Origin: Chitinophagales bacterium
GTDB taxonomy: Bacteria; Bacteroidota; Bacteroidia; Chitinophagales; Saprospiraceae
Assembly (NCBI GenBank): GCA_013299105.1
Contig: JAAFJY010000007.1
Span: 62,001-126,000 of the forward strand
Length of the DNA: 64,000 nucleotides
Reading direction: 5' to 3'
The position numbers and the translations under genes were made by a program. The notes under the pieces are model-generated. The model was not told the origin of the DNA, made no database searches, and saw only the letters and a program-made list of their open reading frames with translations. Shown piece after piece: positions 38,787 to 47,210 of the stretch. Each line of letters starts with the position of its first letter. The first letter of the stretch is position 1.

Positions 38787-39014
38787 TTACTTCTTCACAT
38801 CATTTACTCCCCCTTTTTCGTTCACCCAGGCTCTAAAACGGTTAAATAGCAAGACAAAAAGGAACCAAATCACCAGTATTATTGCCAACTGCAAGAGTAA
38901 GGGCCATATCCAAGTCCCCATTGACTGGCTGAAATCGTATTTTGGATTGTCATAAACATTGAGTACGGTCAAAGCTACTGCGATGATCAAACTCCCGATA
39001 AATGTTGACTTCAT
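38787..39014 (-). CDS. Small two-helix membrane protein
   Basis: The protein has 75 residues. Two hydrophobic helices are visible: FIGSLIIAVALTVLNVY and WPLLLQLAIILVIWFLFVLLF. A short polar loop lies between them and a charged tail at the end (NEKGGVNDVKK). No family is recognised. The amino-acid pattern (helices bounded by charged residues, no stop-like breaks) supports a real gene. Its neighbours give no hint of function. Confidence 0.6.
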   Translation of the reverse strand: MKSTFIGSLIIAVALTVLNVYDNPKYDFSQSMGTWIWPLLLQLAIILVIWFLFVLLFNRFRAWVNEKGGVNDVKK

Positions 39015-39172
39015 AAGTGCTTTTTTTGATCACGTAAAAATCAGTCCCTCTTTTCGCTAATGCAAGGCAAAAAAACTGGGAAATGTCCACCCCTGATTTT
39101 CCAGATTAGAAAATCTCCTTTCCTTTTTGGCAATTGGACCACGTTTTCAAGTGCGTTCTGTATCAAAATCCC

Positions 39173-39180
39173 TACCTTTG
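39173..39180 (+). promoter_or_regulatory. -7 box TACCTTTG of the carboxynorspermidine synthase gene
   Basis: This is a perfect TAnnTTTG match, 68 bases before the ATG at 39248. The -33 region (TTTTC near 39144-39148) is weak. Confidence 0.55.
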
Positions 39181-39247
39181 CGTCTCAATGCTCGCGTGGG
39201 CAAAATCGTCCACGTTTTAACCCTAACTACAAAACGACAAGCTGCCC

Positions 39248-40459
39248 ATGTCCAAAGTAATGATCATTGGTGCTGGTGGTGTAGGCCGAGTAGTGGCTTA
39301 CAAATGCGCCCAACATCCCGAAGTTTTTTCTGAAATCCTGATGGCCAGCCGCACCAAAGCAAAGTGTGATACCATCATCGCAGATGTAAAGCGCGACACT
39401 GGTCACCCCAGCCTGAGCACCGCTGGCGTGGACGCCGAAAATGTACCTGAATTGGTGAAATTGATCCGCTCTTTCCAGCCCAAAATGGTGATCCACGTGG
39501 CCCTACCCTACCAGGACCTTACGATCATGGACGCTTGTCTGGAAGCTGGAGTACATTACCTCGACACGGCCAACTACGAGCCCAAAGACGAAGCCAAGTT
39601 TGAGTACAGTTGGCAATGGGCTTACCAGGAACGCTTCAAGCAGGCTGGACTGACGGCGGTATTGGGCTGTGGTTTCGACCCTGGCGTAACGGGTGTTTTC
39701 ACCTCATATGCGGCGAAGCACTACTTCGACGAGCTACACTACCTCGACATCGTAGACGCCAACGCGGGCAGCCACGGAAAGGCTTTTGCCACCAATTTCA
39801 ACCCCGAAATCAACATCCGCGAGGTGACCCAAAAGGGCAAATACTGGGAAAACGGCCAGTGGGTGTACACCGAGCCCCACGAGATTTGGAAAGACGTAAA
39901 CTACCCAGAAGTAGGCCCCAAACGCTCGTACCTGATTTACCACGAAGAATTGGAATCGCTGGTCAAGAACTATCCTACCCTGAAGCGCGCCCGTTTCTGG
40001 ATGACTTTCGGCGATGAATACCTGACTCACCTGCGGGTGATCCAAAACATCGGCATGGCGGGCATCGCCCCGGTGAAATACAAAGGCATCGACATCATTC
40101 CGCTGGAATTCCTGAAAGCCGTATTGCCTGATCCTGGCGAACTGGGCGAAAACTACACGGGCACTACCTCCATCGGTTGCCATATTCGCGGCCTGAAAGA
40201 CGGCAAAACCCGCGATTACTTCATCTGGAACAACTGCCTGCACCAGAATGCTTACCGCGAAACGGGCACCCAAGGCGTGTCTTTCACCACGGGCGTACCA
40301 GCCATGTTGGGGGCCATGATGATGTTGCAAGGCCATTGGGGCGGCGCTGGGGTCTTCAACGTGGAGGAAATGAACCCCGATCCGTTTTTGGCTAAATTGG
40401 GCGAAGTAGGGCTGCCCTGGCACGAGCGCGTGGATGGCGAGCCTGAGTTTAACTATTGA
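39248..40459 (+). CDS. Carboxynorspermidine synthase (saccharopine dehydrogenase family)
   Basis: The protein has 403 residues. A Rossmann motif is at the start (VMIIGAGGVGRVVAYKCAQ), followed by VIHVALPYQDLTIMDACLEA, GVHYLDTANYEP and GCGFDPGVTGVF, all as in carboxynorspermidine dehydrogenases. NGQWVYTEPHEIW and NCLHQNAYRETGTQGVSFTTG complete the pattern. The enzyme condenses aspartate semialdehyde with a diamine (1,3-diaminopropane or putrescine) using NADPH, the first step of the non-SAM spermidine route. The decarboxylase partner is not in this window. The stop codon runs straight into a ten-copy TTAATGG repeat. Confidence 0.93.
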   Translation: MSKVMIIGAGGVGRVVAYKCAQHPEVFSEILMASRTKAKCDTIIADVKRDTGHPSLSTAGVDAENVPELVKLIRSFQPKMVIHVALPYQDLTIMDACLEAGVHYLDTANYEPKDEAKFEYSWQWAYQERFKQAGLTAVLGCGFDPGVTGVFTSYAAKHYFDELHYLDIVDANAGSHGKAFATNFNPEINIREVTQKGKYWENGQWVYTEPHEIWKDVNYPEVGPKRSYLIYHEELESLVKNYPTLKRARFWMTFGDEYLTHLRVIQNIGMAGIAPVKYKGIDIIPLEFLKAVLPDPGELGENYTGTTSIGCHIRGLKDGKTRDYFIWNNCLHQNAYRETGTQGVSFTTGVPAMLGAMMMLQGHWGGAGVFNVEEMNPDPFLAKLGEVGLPWHERVDGEPEFNY

Positions 40460-40532
40460 TAATGGTTAATGGTTAATGGTTAATGGTTAATGGTTAATGG
40501 TTAATGGTTAATGGTTAATGGTTAATGGTTAA
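40460..40532 (+). repeat. Perfect TTAATGG heptad array after a stop codon
   Basis: About ten exact copies of the seven-base unit start on the base after the TGA of the carboxynorspermidine synthase gene. Since seven is not a multiple of three, the array places TAA in all three frames every 21 bases. Confidence 0.95.
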
Positions 40533-40552
40533 ATAATTTTATTTCCATTAAT

Positions 40553-40570
40553 ACTGAAAACTTCGGAGAA
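40553..40570 (+). repeat. ACTGAAAACTTCGGAGAA motif
   Basis: The same 18 bases occur at 28294-28311 and, inverted, at 40765-40782. The two copies here flank a Family A repeat, so the block 40553-40782 has inverted ends. Confidence 0.7.
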
Positions 40571-40610
40571 CTTTCTGTGTCTGAGTTTTTATGGTGAACA
40601 TGTAGCGTTT

Positions 40611-40721
40611 ATGACCGCGCAGCGGGCCGATTTTGAAATTCTTTCAAATGCTGTCTCGGTCAACGTCATGCAAGTAATTCTGCAATTCTGTAATTCAGCA
40701 AATTCTGGTTCAGGTAAAAAA
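40611..40721 (-). repeat. Family A dispersed repeat, copy 3
   Basis: On the minus strand it reads TTTTTTACCTGAACCAGAATT, then TTACAGAATTGCAG, ACTTGCATGACGTTGACC and CGGCCCGCTGCGCGGTC, matching 22296-22417 and 49687-49815. As in those copies, it follows a post-stop heptad array and points back toward the gene. Confidence 0.72.
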
Positions 40722-40867
40722 TGTGGTTAATAAAAAACACCTCGCATGATTGTTGAGCCCGCCTTTCTCCGAAGTTTTCAGTTAATAGGTCAATGTTTCC
40801 TCCTGCAAAGCGAGCCAAGGCGCCAATTTTTACAAGCTATTTTTCAGTGGCCCCAAGCCCATGTCTC

Positions 40868-40896
40868 TTCAACATTTCAACCTTCAACCTTTCAAC
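40868..40896 (+). repeat. TTTCAAC-type heptad repeat before a start codon
   Basis: Four units (TTCAACA, TTTCAAC, CTTCAAC, CTTTCAAC) end four bases before the ATG of the DUF1415 gene, in the place where a ribosome-binding region would be. Confidence 0.75.
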
Positions 40897-40900
40897 TAAA

Positions 40901-41443
40901 ATGTCTGCAATCCACATCCAAAAAACCCAAGCCTGGCTCGAAACCTTCGTCATCGGGCTGAATTTGTGCCCTTTTGCCCGCAAACCATATACTTTGGGCC
41001 GGATTCACTTTGAAGTTTGCCTCGAAACCGAGCTTGAGCCCATTCTGGAGCAAGCCTATGCAGCCGCCGCAAAATTGGTGGAGGGACAAGAAGCCCATAC
41101 CGATACGGCTTTGCTGATTGTGCCCAATGGCCTGGCTGGTTTTTCGGATTACCTCGATGCCTTGGAAATTTTGGATACACTGGTCGCGGAAGCAGGCTGG
41201 GAGGGCATTTTGCAGGTGGCGTCTTTCCACCCGGCCTACGAATTTGCCGACAGCGAGCCCAATGACCCGGCCAATTACACCAATCGCTCGCCTTATCCGA
41301 TGTTTCATTTTTTGTTGGAAGAGCAAGTCTCCCAGGCGGTGAATACTTACCCGGACACTTTAGAGATTCCGGATCGGAATGTGGCGCTGATGCGCAAATT
41401 GGGGCAAGCAGGGATTGATAAGCTTTGGAAAGGGATTGGGTAG
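40901..41443 (+). CDS. DUF1415 domain-containing protein
   Basis: The protein has 180 residues and is soluble. The start at 40901 (MSAIHIQKTQAWLETFVIGL) fits the family N-terminus; the longer ORF to 40793 runs through the heptad repeat and is rejected. GLNLCPFARKPY holds a conserved Cys, followed by DTALLIVPNGLAGFSDYLD, LQVASFHPAYEFAD and NRSPYPMFHFLLE. DUF1415 has no established function; the conserved Cys and His suggest a redox or metal role, which is only inference. Confidence 0.92.
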   Translation: MSAIHIQKTQAWLETFVIGLNLCPFARKPYTLGRIHFEVCLETELEPILEQAYAAAAKLVEGQEAHTDTALLIVPNGLAGFSDYLDALEILDTLVAEAGWEGILQVASFHPAYEFADSEPNDPANYTNRSPYPMFHFLLEEQVSQAVNTYPDTLEIPDRNVALMRKLGQAGIDKLWKGIG

Positions 41444-41570
41444 TGTGTCCTGTAAAGCTAAGCTGAGGTTTGGAGTTATGAATTATGAGTTATGAGTGGG
41501 GGCTCGATGGGCAAGATATGGGTTGCGATGAGTGTTTGTTTAGTCAAAAATCTCCAAAAAAACTGAAATT

Positions 41571-41646
41571 ACATCTAAAATCTTGTAACCCTGGACTTCA
41601 GTCCGGGGAAAAATAAGCCCCCCTCATTCCCATCTAAAATCCATCC
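41571..41646 (+). repeat. Family D dispersed repeat, copy 1
   Basis: This 76-base unit aligns over its full length with the complement of 60391-60466. It contains the hairpin-forming CCTGGACTTCAGTCCGGG and is bounded by two ATCTAAAAT words. Confidence 0.78.
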
Positions 41647-41739
41647 AGCAGTTGCATCAGTTGATCGCGTTTAACCAAAATTAAGCAGCGTAAATTTCTT
41701 GATAAGGGCCGCAGATTAAATAAATTAGACATCTTCGTT

Positions 41740-41842
41740 GCCTCGCTGCGCGAGGCTAGTTGGGAACACGGATGAAACGGATAAAACTGATTTTCAGGGA
41801 TTTCCAGCATGATTTTGACCGTGATTTTGACTATTATGTTGC
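41740..41842 (+). repeat. Family B dispersed repeat, copy 2
   Basis: The hairpin CCTCGCTGCGCGAGG is followed by AACACGGATGAAACGGAT, TGATTTTCAGGGATTT and CCAGCATGATTTTGACC. It matches copies at 22133 and, inverted, 42056. Confidence 0.75.
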
Positions 41843-42055
41843 CACGCAAAGGGCTTAATCAAAAGTAAAGATGTCCACTTTATTTCTTTCCTGTTCCTAA
41901 CAAGCGATCTCAAAATTCAATTACATTCAATTTTGAGATCGTCATAAAACATAACCATTATTTACAAATTTACCAAAAATAAAATCTATTTTTGCACTAG
42001 AGCAAGCACTTAGTAACGGTTCAAAAATAAACCTTACCAAGTTTTTTGATTGCCA

Positions 42056-42152
42056 GTTGTCAACATCATGGTCAACGTCATGCTGGAAATCCGTGTAAAT
42101 CCGTGTAAATCCGTGTCATCCGTGTTCCTAAAATAGCCTCGCGCAGCGGGGC
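42056..42152 (-). repeat. Family B dispersed repeat, copy 3 (inverted)
   Basis: On the minus strand it reads CCCCGCTGCGCGAGG, then AACACGGATGACACGGATTT and two further ACACGGATTT units, and CCAGCATGACGTTGACC. The triple ACACGGATTT is a small tandem expansion not seen in the other copies. Confidence 0.75.
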
Positions 42153-42247
42153 AACGCAGTTGCGATTTGGTAAGGTTTATTCGTGGCTTGTCACTTAGAT
42201 AAAGAAGCAATTGATATCCACATTTTATTGGCATCAACAATCAACGA

Positions 42248-42608
42248 ATGAACACCTTCATCGAAAAACCTCCCGTCAAACCCATTGTTCCAGCTCCTCA
42301 AACGCCCGAACCCAAAAAACGGCACCCCTTGGTTGTGGTGGGCCATCGTTTTGATCGGCATCTACGCCGCTACCCACCTGGATGAGCTTCCTTTTTTGGT
42401 GGAACGGGATGGAGAATACGACTTGTCGCCGGAGCGGAAAGCCAAATTGAAACGGGAATTGGATGAGATTGACAATGCGGTGCAGTATGTCATAAAGGCC
42501 AATAAAACTGGTTTCTATCCCTGCTATACTTGCCCCGGTGGGGATACTCATTCAAATGTAATGCTGATTTGCGCTCAATCCCTTGAAATGGCCTTGCAAA
42601 TCCCTTGA
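42248..42608 (+). pseudogene. Frameshifted and truncated small membrane-protein gene
   Basis: From the ATG at 42248 one frame gives a Pro/Lys-rich cytoplasmic start (MNTFIEKPPVKPIVPAPQ, then EPKKRHP). A second frame continues with a membrane helix (WLWWAIVLIGIYAATHL), a charged stretch (SPERKAKLKRELDEIDNAVQ) and TGFYPCYTCPGG. The two join only if one base is lost or gained near 42309-42325, beside an A-run. The FYPCYxCPG motif resembles a group of Bacteroidota proteins in which a further domain follows; here the frame ends soon after. I take it as a decayed gene. Programmed frameshifting at the A-run is a less likely alternative. Confidence 0.5.
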
Positions 42609-42636
42609 ACTAGGCTTACATCTGTAGCACTACCGC

Positions 42637-42707
42637 CTTTTTTAGCACGCGGATGACAGGGATGACGCAGATTTTCACGGATTTGAAAACATTACGTTGA
42701 CCGTGAC
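42637..42707 (+). repeat. Family B dispersed repeat, copy 4
   Basis: The repeat reads TTTTTTAGCACGCGGATGAC, GCAGATTTTCACGGATTT and ACGTTGACCGTGAC. A partial copy (hairpin TTGCTTCGCAA plus TTTAGCACGCGGAT) follows at 42827-42862. Confidence 0.65.
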
Positions 42708-42715
42708 AAAGGCCA

Positions 42716-42982
42716 TGCGCGAAGCCCACACACCCAAACCCAAACCATCACACTCCACACCCTATTTCCAGGGCATGCCCTGTCTAAGGTGACGCTGGAA
42801 AGTGGCCTCTGATGTTTGTTTGCTTGCTTCGCAAGTTGTTTTTTTAGCACGCGGATAAAATTGGGTTTGGGTGTGCTTGTTGGGGTGTGAGTGTGGGCAA
42901 ACCCCGGTTTCAATTGACTAAGGCGAAAGTTTAAGTTCGAAGCCCCACACCCGAACGCACACCTACACACTCCACACCCATT
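42716..42982. repeat. CACACCC-type heptad arrays, inverted set
   Basis: Three C-rich heptad arrays lie within 270 bases: 42722-42766 (ACACCCAAACCC then CACTCCACACC), 42862-42899 as the complement (GTGTGAGTGTGGG) and 42943-42982 (CACACCCGAACGCACACC). No gene is seen from 42609 to 43020. Confidence 0.6.
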
Positions 42983-43099
42983 CTTGCGGATTTCCACGGG
43001 TTTTCAGCGCAATGCCGCTGGTACAAGTCTCGTATGTTTGTAAAGCCGAACAAAACTAAAGCAAAAGTTGAGTTCGAGGGCGAGAACTAGCAATACATT

Positions 43100-43326
43100 G
43101 GTAAGAAACAAATACTTTATGGTTTCCGGTCAAAGGCTGGAGGAATCTAAGTCAAAACAAGCCAAGCGCTATGTAGATCTGGAGAGATTCCCCACCTCGG
43201 AGCCCATTGGAGCCAGAACAAAGCATCTAAGTCCTTTCCCAGGTGGAATCGAGACAGCATATTGACGAGAGAAGGCGACGGCGGGGTGACCGGTATTTGT
43301 TCAGGGCCATTTAAAACAATTTGCCA
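43100..43326 (+). other. Non-coding left end of the IS110 element, possible bridge-RNA region
   Basis: About 220 bases without a gene lie directly before the transposase start. IS110-group elements encode a structured bridge RNA in the non-coding end before the recombinase gene. Position and length fit, but I could not derive the loops. The exact left end of the element is not visible because IS110 elements have no clear terminal repeats. Confidence 0.35.
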
Positions 43327-44370
43327 ATGAAACAAGTAAGTATTTGCAAACAAGGCTTTGGCATAGATGGGTCAAAGGACACGCTGGATGCCAATGTGTC
43401 TCATTAGTACGATGACGGAAAAGTGGTGAATGGCAGAAGTAGAATTTTCGCCAACACTGCCAGTGGTCACAAACAGTTGCAAGCGTGGATTGCCAAGAAT
43501 TTGCGTTCAGGGACAAGCTATCAGATTGTGATGGAAGCCACTGGCAGTTATTATGAAGAAGCTGCGTTTTTCTTATCACAGCAAAAACTCCGATTGTCTG
43601 TGGTGCTACCCAATCGCAGCAACGCTTATGCGAAGAGTTTGGGTCTGAAAAGCCGAAACGATAAGGTAGATGCGGCGATGTTGGCTCGAATGGGCGTGGA
43701 AAAACGCTTGGATGAATGGAAGGCACCCAGCGAGGTGATGATGAAAATCAAGCGCTTATGTCGGGAGAGAAGGGGGTATATGCATTATAAAACGATGATA
43801 AACAATCGTAAACATGCCCGTAGCCACACCTACAAGCCCGATCCTAATTCCTTGGAACGAGCCGACGGTCTCTTAACATTGGTAGATGCTCAGATCAAAG
43901 CGATTGAAGCTGAACTGAAAACACGCTACAAATCGGACCAGGCCTTGGCAGGGAAAGTTGATCAAATTTGTAGCATTCCAGGCATTGCAATGCTCACTGC
44001 ACTGGCCATCTTGGAAGAAACCAATGGCTTCAACTTATTCAGGAAAAAGGGCCAATTGGTTTCATTCTCCGGGTATGATGTGAAGACGAAGCAGAGCGGA
44101 ACCTCGGTCAATGAGCGGGCCCGAATATCTAAACAGGAGAACTCGTTTACTCGTGCGGCACTGTTTTTCCCAGCCATCACAGCGGTCAAATATTGCCCAC
44201 ACCTGCAAAAGGCATACGAGCGGATCTAACAGAAAACAGGGATCAAAATGAAGGGGTACACGGCAACTCAGCGAAAACTTCTTGTGTTGATTTATTCAGT
44301 TTACAACTCCAAGGAAGTTTACCAAGCTGATTACAAGTCCCCCAAGCGTCCAGTTAAATCGCAGGGATAA
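43327..44370 (+). pseudogene. IS110 family transposase with two in-frame nonsense codons
   Basis: Read through from the ATG at 43327, the frame codes for a full-length IS110 recombinase (about 347 codons). It starts MKQVSICKQGFGIDGSKDTL with the first catalytic Asp of the DEDD domain; ATGSYYEEAAFFL, RNDKVDAAMLARM and the Tnp20 motif SFSGYDVKTKQSGTS follow, and the end is MKGYTATQRKLLVLIYSVYN. A TAG at 43405-43407 (codon 27) and a TAA at 44227-44229 interrupt it; no frameshift is seen. The longest open part (43423-44229, 268 residues) lacks the first Asp and should be inactive. The element sits in a repeat-rich, gene-poor stretch. Confidence 0.85.
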
Positions 44371-44393
44371 GCTCTCCTGTGGCCTAAAATAGA

Positions 44394-44419
44394 TTAGGCA
44401 GGGACGGAGCCCTGCCTAA
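44394..44419. other. Perfect hairpin behind the IS110 transposase
   Basis: TTAGGCAGGG / CCCTGCCTAA with the loop ACGGAG forms a perfect ten-pair stem, 23 bases after the last stop of the transposase. It may end the transposase transcript or mark the right end of the element. No T-run follows. Confidence 0.6.
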
Positions 44420-44663
44420 GTAGAGCGGGCTTGGCCGTCTACGCTGCATAATCAGCACCAAGGTGCAAGATTTGCTTGTGGATAGTAAAAGTAAGCAGAA
44501 TTCCAATGAATTGCAAGTGGACCCAAGGTGCACCTAGTGGTCCAAATTGTAAATCTGCCCCAAGTTCCAGGGGCTCTTTGTCTCCGTAGCTGCGTTGTTC
44601 GTCGGTCAAATAGTCCACTATTTTCCCTCCTCTCGCCTTGCTACAAAGCCAAATAGCCTGCCT

Positions 44664-44697
44664 GCAACCTAGGGGGTATTTGTAATTCGTACCACTA
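44664..44697 (-). repeat. 34-base inverted copy of 49621-49654
   Basis: On the minus strand it reads TAGTGGTACGAATTACAAAT followed by ACCCCCTAGGTTGC. The partner at 49621 differs at three positions. The two copies face each other across the two T9SS cargo genes. Confidence 0.75.
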
Positions 44698-44880
44698 AGA
44701 GATTTTTGTGTCAGCTGAAAATGAGCACCCTGAAATTTTTTCGTCGATTTTTTGCTCTTTTTCTTGCATTTTCACACAGCATCTTCAGACTTGTACCACT
44801 ATTTACACGTCTCTGACGTTTGACAAATTTGTAAGTTCTCAATATAACATCGTCGCCTAAAAGCTAATCTACTTAACGTC

Positions 44881-45088
44881 GCACTTCATCCGAAGTGCCC
44901 ACACGGCCCCGGTACCACAGGCTACAAACGTCTCTCTTCTCCAAAGAAAGGCGCTATCGGGAGATAGCGATTGAGAGCTTACACAAATTTTTATTAAAAA
45001 TTTGACTATCAACATGTTCCATATAAGTCACCAAGTCTCCTTCATGCGTCAGAGACGCAAATATAGCCGTACAAGTCCGGAGACTTGT
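44881..45088. other. Non-coding cluster of five hairpins
   Basis: Within 208 bases lie GCACTTC/GAAGTGC (44881-44898), CGCTATC/GATAGCG (44952-44969), CAAATTTTT/AAAAATTTG (44984-45004), GCGTC/GACGC (45046-45058) and ACAAGTC/GACTTGT (45071-45088), each with a loop of three or four bases. All five arms are perfect. No ORF with support covers the region 44420-45203. The region may be a structured RNA or the remains of several mobile pieces. Confidence 0.5.
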
Positions 45089-45203
45089 GCGAGCTGTACA
45101 CTTACTATTTTGAGACGAAAACCAAAGTTTCCAGCTTTATCAAGCACAAAATCATAGGATTATAGCTAAACGGGGAATTGCTTTGAACTTACCACCGAAC
45201 TCC

Positions 45204-45226
45204 AATTAACCATTAACCACTAACCG
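45204..45226 (-). repeat. Post-stop heptad repeat after the T9SS type B gene
   Basis: In gene direction the TAA stop is followed directly by CGGTTAGTGGTTAATGGTTA, three units of the TTAATGG class. Confidence 0.75.
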
Positions 45227-46831
45227 TTATCGCACCAACATCACCTCCCCTCGTCGCTCCAAACTTCGTCCTTCCACCAAAGCCAAATCAAAATAGTAGA
45301 GATAAACACCATTGTCAGCAGTTCTGCCCTGAAACATGCCATTCCAGAAAGCCGTAGGGTCATTTGGATCCACATCATTGACCCTAAAAACCAGGTCGCC
45401 CCAGCGGTTGTACACCCGAAAGGTGCGTATTCGGACCACATCGCCTGCGCTTTGAAGGCCAAAACCATCATTGTTACGGTCGTTGTTGGGCGAAAAGGCG
45501 CTGGGAATGTAAATTCTGAAAAACTTCAAGTCTAGAAAAACGGTGCTGTCACAGCCTGTATCTGAGTCGATATTGACGATGTAATTGCCTGGCCGGGTAA
45601 ACTTGTTGCTCACCACTTTGTAAGTTTCGCCTTCAAAAACCCTGGCAGTAACGCTATCTTGCAAGTCGTAGTCGATTTTCAACTGCAAGAAAACGATGCT
45701 GTCGCAGTTGTCTCGGTTGACGAAAGTATCGACATACGCACCTTCGCGGGCAAGAATTTGCCGTTTGAATTTATAGGTTGTCTCTGGGCAAATCCTCACC
45801 GTATCACGCCCAAACACCCTCGGTTTGAGGTAGTGAAAAATCTGGGTGATGCGGCAATCACCTTTGCTTTCTACCCTCACCCGGTATTCTCCTTCCCCCG
45901 TTTTCACCTTGAGTTTTGATTGGGTTTCGCCGATCAAAGCGATGCCGTTTTTGAACCATTGGTACCGGTAATCAGGTACTTCTGGTACTTTAAGAACATA
46001 GTCTTTGCCGCAGGGATTTCCTTCAGGTGTAATGTCGTAATCAAAATTCTGGACCTCATCCAGAATCAAGTTGTCAAAAAAATAATAGGTATCGGCGGTT
46101 TGAAATTCGAGTTTTACACAATCAGGGCCAATGCACATCGCGTACATGTCTTCCTTGGGCGTACAAGTCACCGAGTAGGTTCGCCATTCATTGATCCCTG
46201 ACACGGCCACTCTACCCAATTCCACCCAACCAGGGCCATTGGTAGGGCAACCAAATTGCTGGTCACCACGCCCAAAAGGCAGGTATTTGCAATCGGGGGT
46301 GCCATAAAAAACCACATTAGTGGGTGGTGAATTCGTGCCGTTGGAAAACCCGATCCAAAACTTGAAGCGGTAAGTCACATTGGCTTTGAGGGGCGAAAGT
46401 AGACAAGCTCCGGTGTATTCTTTCCAGTTGGGATTGGGATTGTTGTTGAAGCGCCCATTGCGAAACCCCACGATCGAATTTCCATCAGGAAAGGGTTGTG
46501 GAGGCGGATATTGAGGCCAACCCAGCCATCCGCAGGTATGCAGCAAGTCGGTTGTAGCCTCCGAAGCCTGAATCCAAGTATCGGCGCAATTGAGCTGTGA
46601 GTTACGCTGTGGGCAACAGTTGGTCGATTCAAATGACGGATTGGGAATCAACGAAACCGGGGCCAGGACCTTGCACTTGCAATCGGCGGTATCGTTGAGG
46701 TCGATCAGGCCGTCGCCATCATCGTCCTTGGCGTTTTCACAAATCTCTACTGGTCGGTTTTGCGACCAGAGCATTTCGCTACCTACAAGCAGCATGAATA
46801 CACCCAATAAGCTGGTTTTCAGGAAAGACAT
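45227..46831 (-). CDS. T9SS type B cargo protein with calcium-type repeat
   Basis: The start is placed at 46831 (MSFLKTSLLGVFMLLVG), which begins a signal peptide ending EMLWSQ; the ORF extends to 46918. The mature protein starts with a MopE/thrombospondin-3-like calcium motif (CENAKDDDGDGLIDLNDTADC). A carbohydrate-binding-like jelly roll follows (NPSFESTNCCPQ to about residue 290), then an Ig-like unit and the gliding-motility-associated C-terminal domain: YIPSAFSPNNDRNNDGFGLQ, VYNRWGDLVFR, NGVYLYYFDLALVEG. That last domain is the type B sorting signal for the type IX system. The protein should be exported across the outer membrane. Its function is unknown. Confidence 0.9.
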   Translation of the reverse strand: MSFLKTSLLGVFMLLVGSEMLWSQNRPVEICENAKDDDGDGLIDLNDTADCKCKVLAPVSLIPNPSFESTNCCPQRNSQLNCADTWIQASEATTDLLHTCGWLGWPQYPPPQPFPDGNSIVGFRNGRFNNNPNPNWKEYTGACLLSPLKANVTYRFKFWIGFSNGTNSPPTNVVFYGTPDCKYLPFGRGDQQFGCPTNGPGWVELGRVAVSGINEWRTYSVTCTPKEDMYAMCIGPDCVKLEFQTADTYYFFDNLILDEVQNFDYDITPEGNPCGKDYVLKVPEVPDYRYQWFKNGIALIGETQSKLKVKTGEGEYRVRVESKGDCRITQIFHYLKPRVFGRDTVRICPETTYKFKRQILAREGAYVDTFVNRDNCDSIVFLQLKIDYDLQDSVTARVFEGETYKVVSNKFTRPGNYIVNIDSDTGCDSTVFLDLKFFRIYIPSAFSPNNDRNNDGFGLQSAGDVVRIRTFRVYNRWGDLVFRVNDVDPNDPTAFWNGMFQGRTADNGVYLYYFDLALVEGRSLERRGEVMLVR

Positions 46832-47115
46832 AGCACCAGAGTTTTGGAGAAAATCAAAGTAGTACGTGGGGTAGGAATGCCATTGAGGTGAGGTGCCTGG
46901 ATTGGGGACATTAATCATTTATTATGCACCTTGTTGCCTGAAAAGTAACTATTCTACTCAACAATTCAAAGGAAAATACGCGCATTGCGCCTAAACGACG
47001 AAAATAGGGGGCGAAAAACACAAGATTCCGTCCCCTACCCTATTTACTTTTAGGGAGTTTCTAAATAAAAATATACCCAAATTACAAGTTCATGATTTCA
47101 CCTTAACCTTCTCGT

Positions 47116-47150
47116 AGTTGAAACGTTGAAGAGTTGAAATGTTGAAAAGA
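47116..47150. repeat. TTTCAAC-type heptad repeat between two T9SS genes
   Basis: The plus strand reads GTTGAAACGTTGAAGAGTTG then AAATGTTGAAAAGA, the complement of the TTTCAAC arrays. It lies 61 bases after the stop of the BNR gene. The rest of 46832-47210 has no visible gene. Confidence 0.7.
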
Positions 47151-47210
47151 GCCACTTAAAACGCTGCTAAAGCACATTGGATTTGGGTGTCTTATTTTTT
47201 ACATAGCCCC

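Noticed and set aside
40460-40532. CRISPR-like array
   Set aside because: The unit is only seven bases and there are no spacers; it is a simple tandem repeat.
40793-40900. Longer start for the DUF1415 protein
   Set aside because: The extra residues are the translation of a heptad repeat and a Ser/Pro-rich stretch absent from the family pattern; the same reasoning removes the extended starts at 50553 and 59741.
43423-44229. Intact IS110 transposase of 268 residues
   Set aside because: The reading frame continues upstream and downstream through in-frame stops, and the first catalytic Asp is outside this part.
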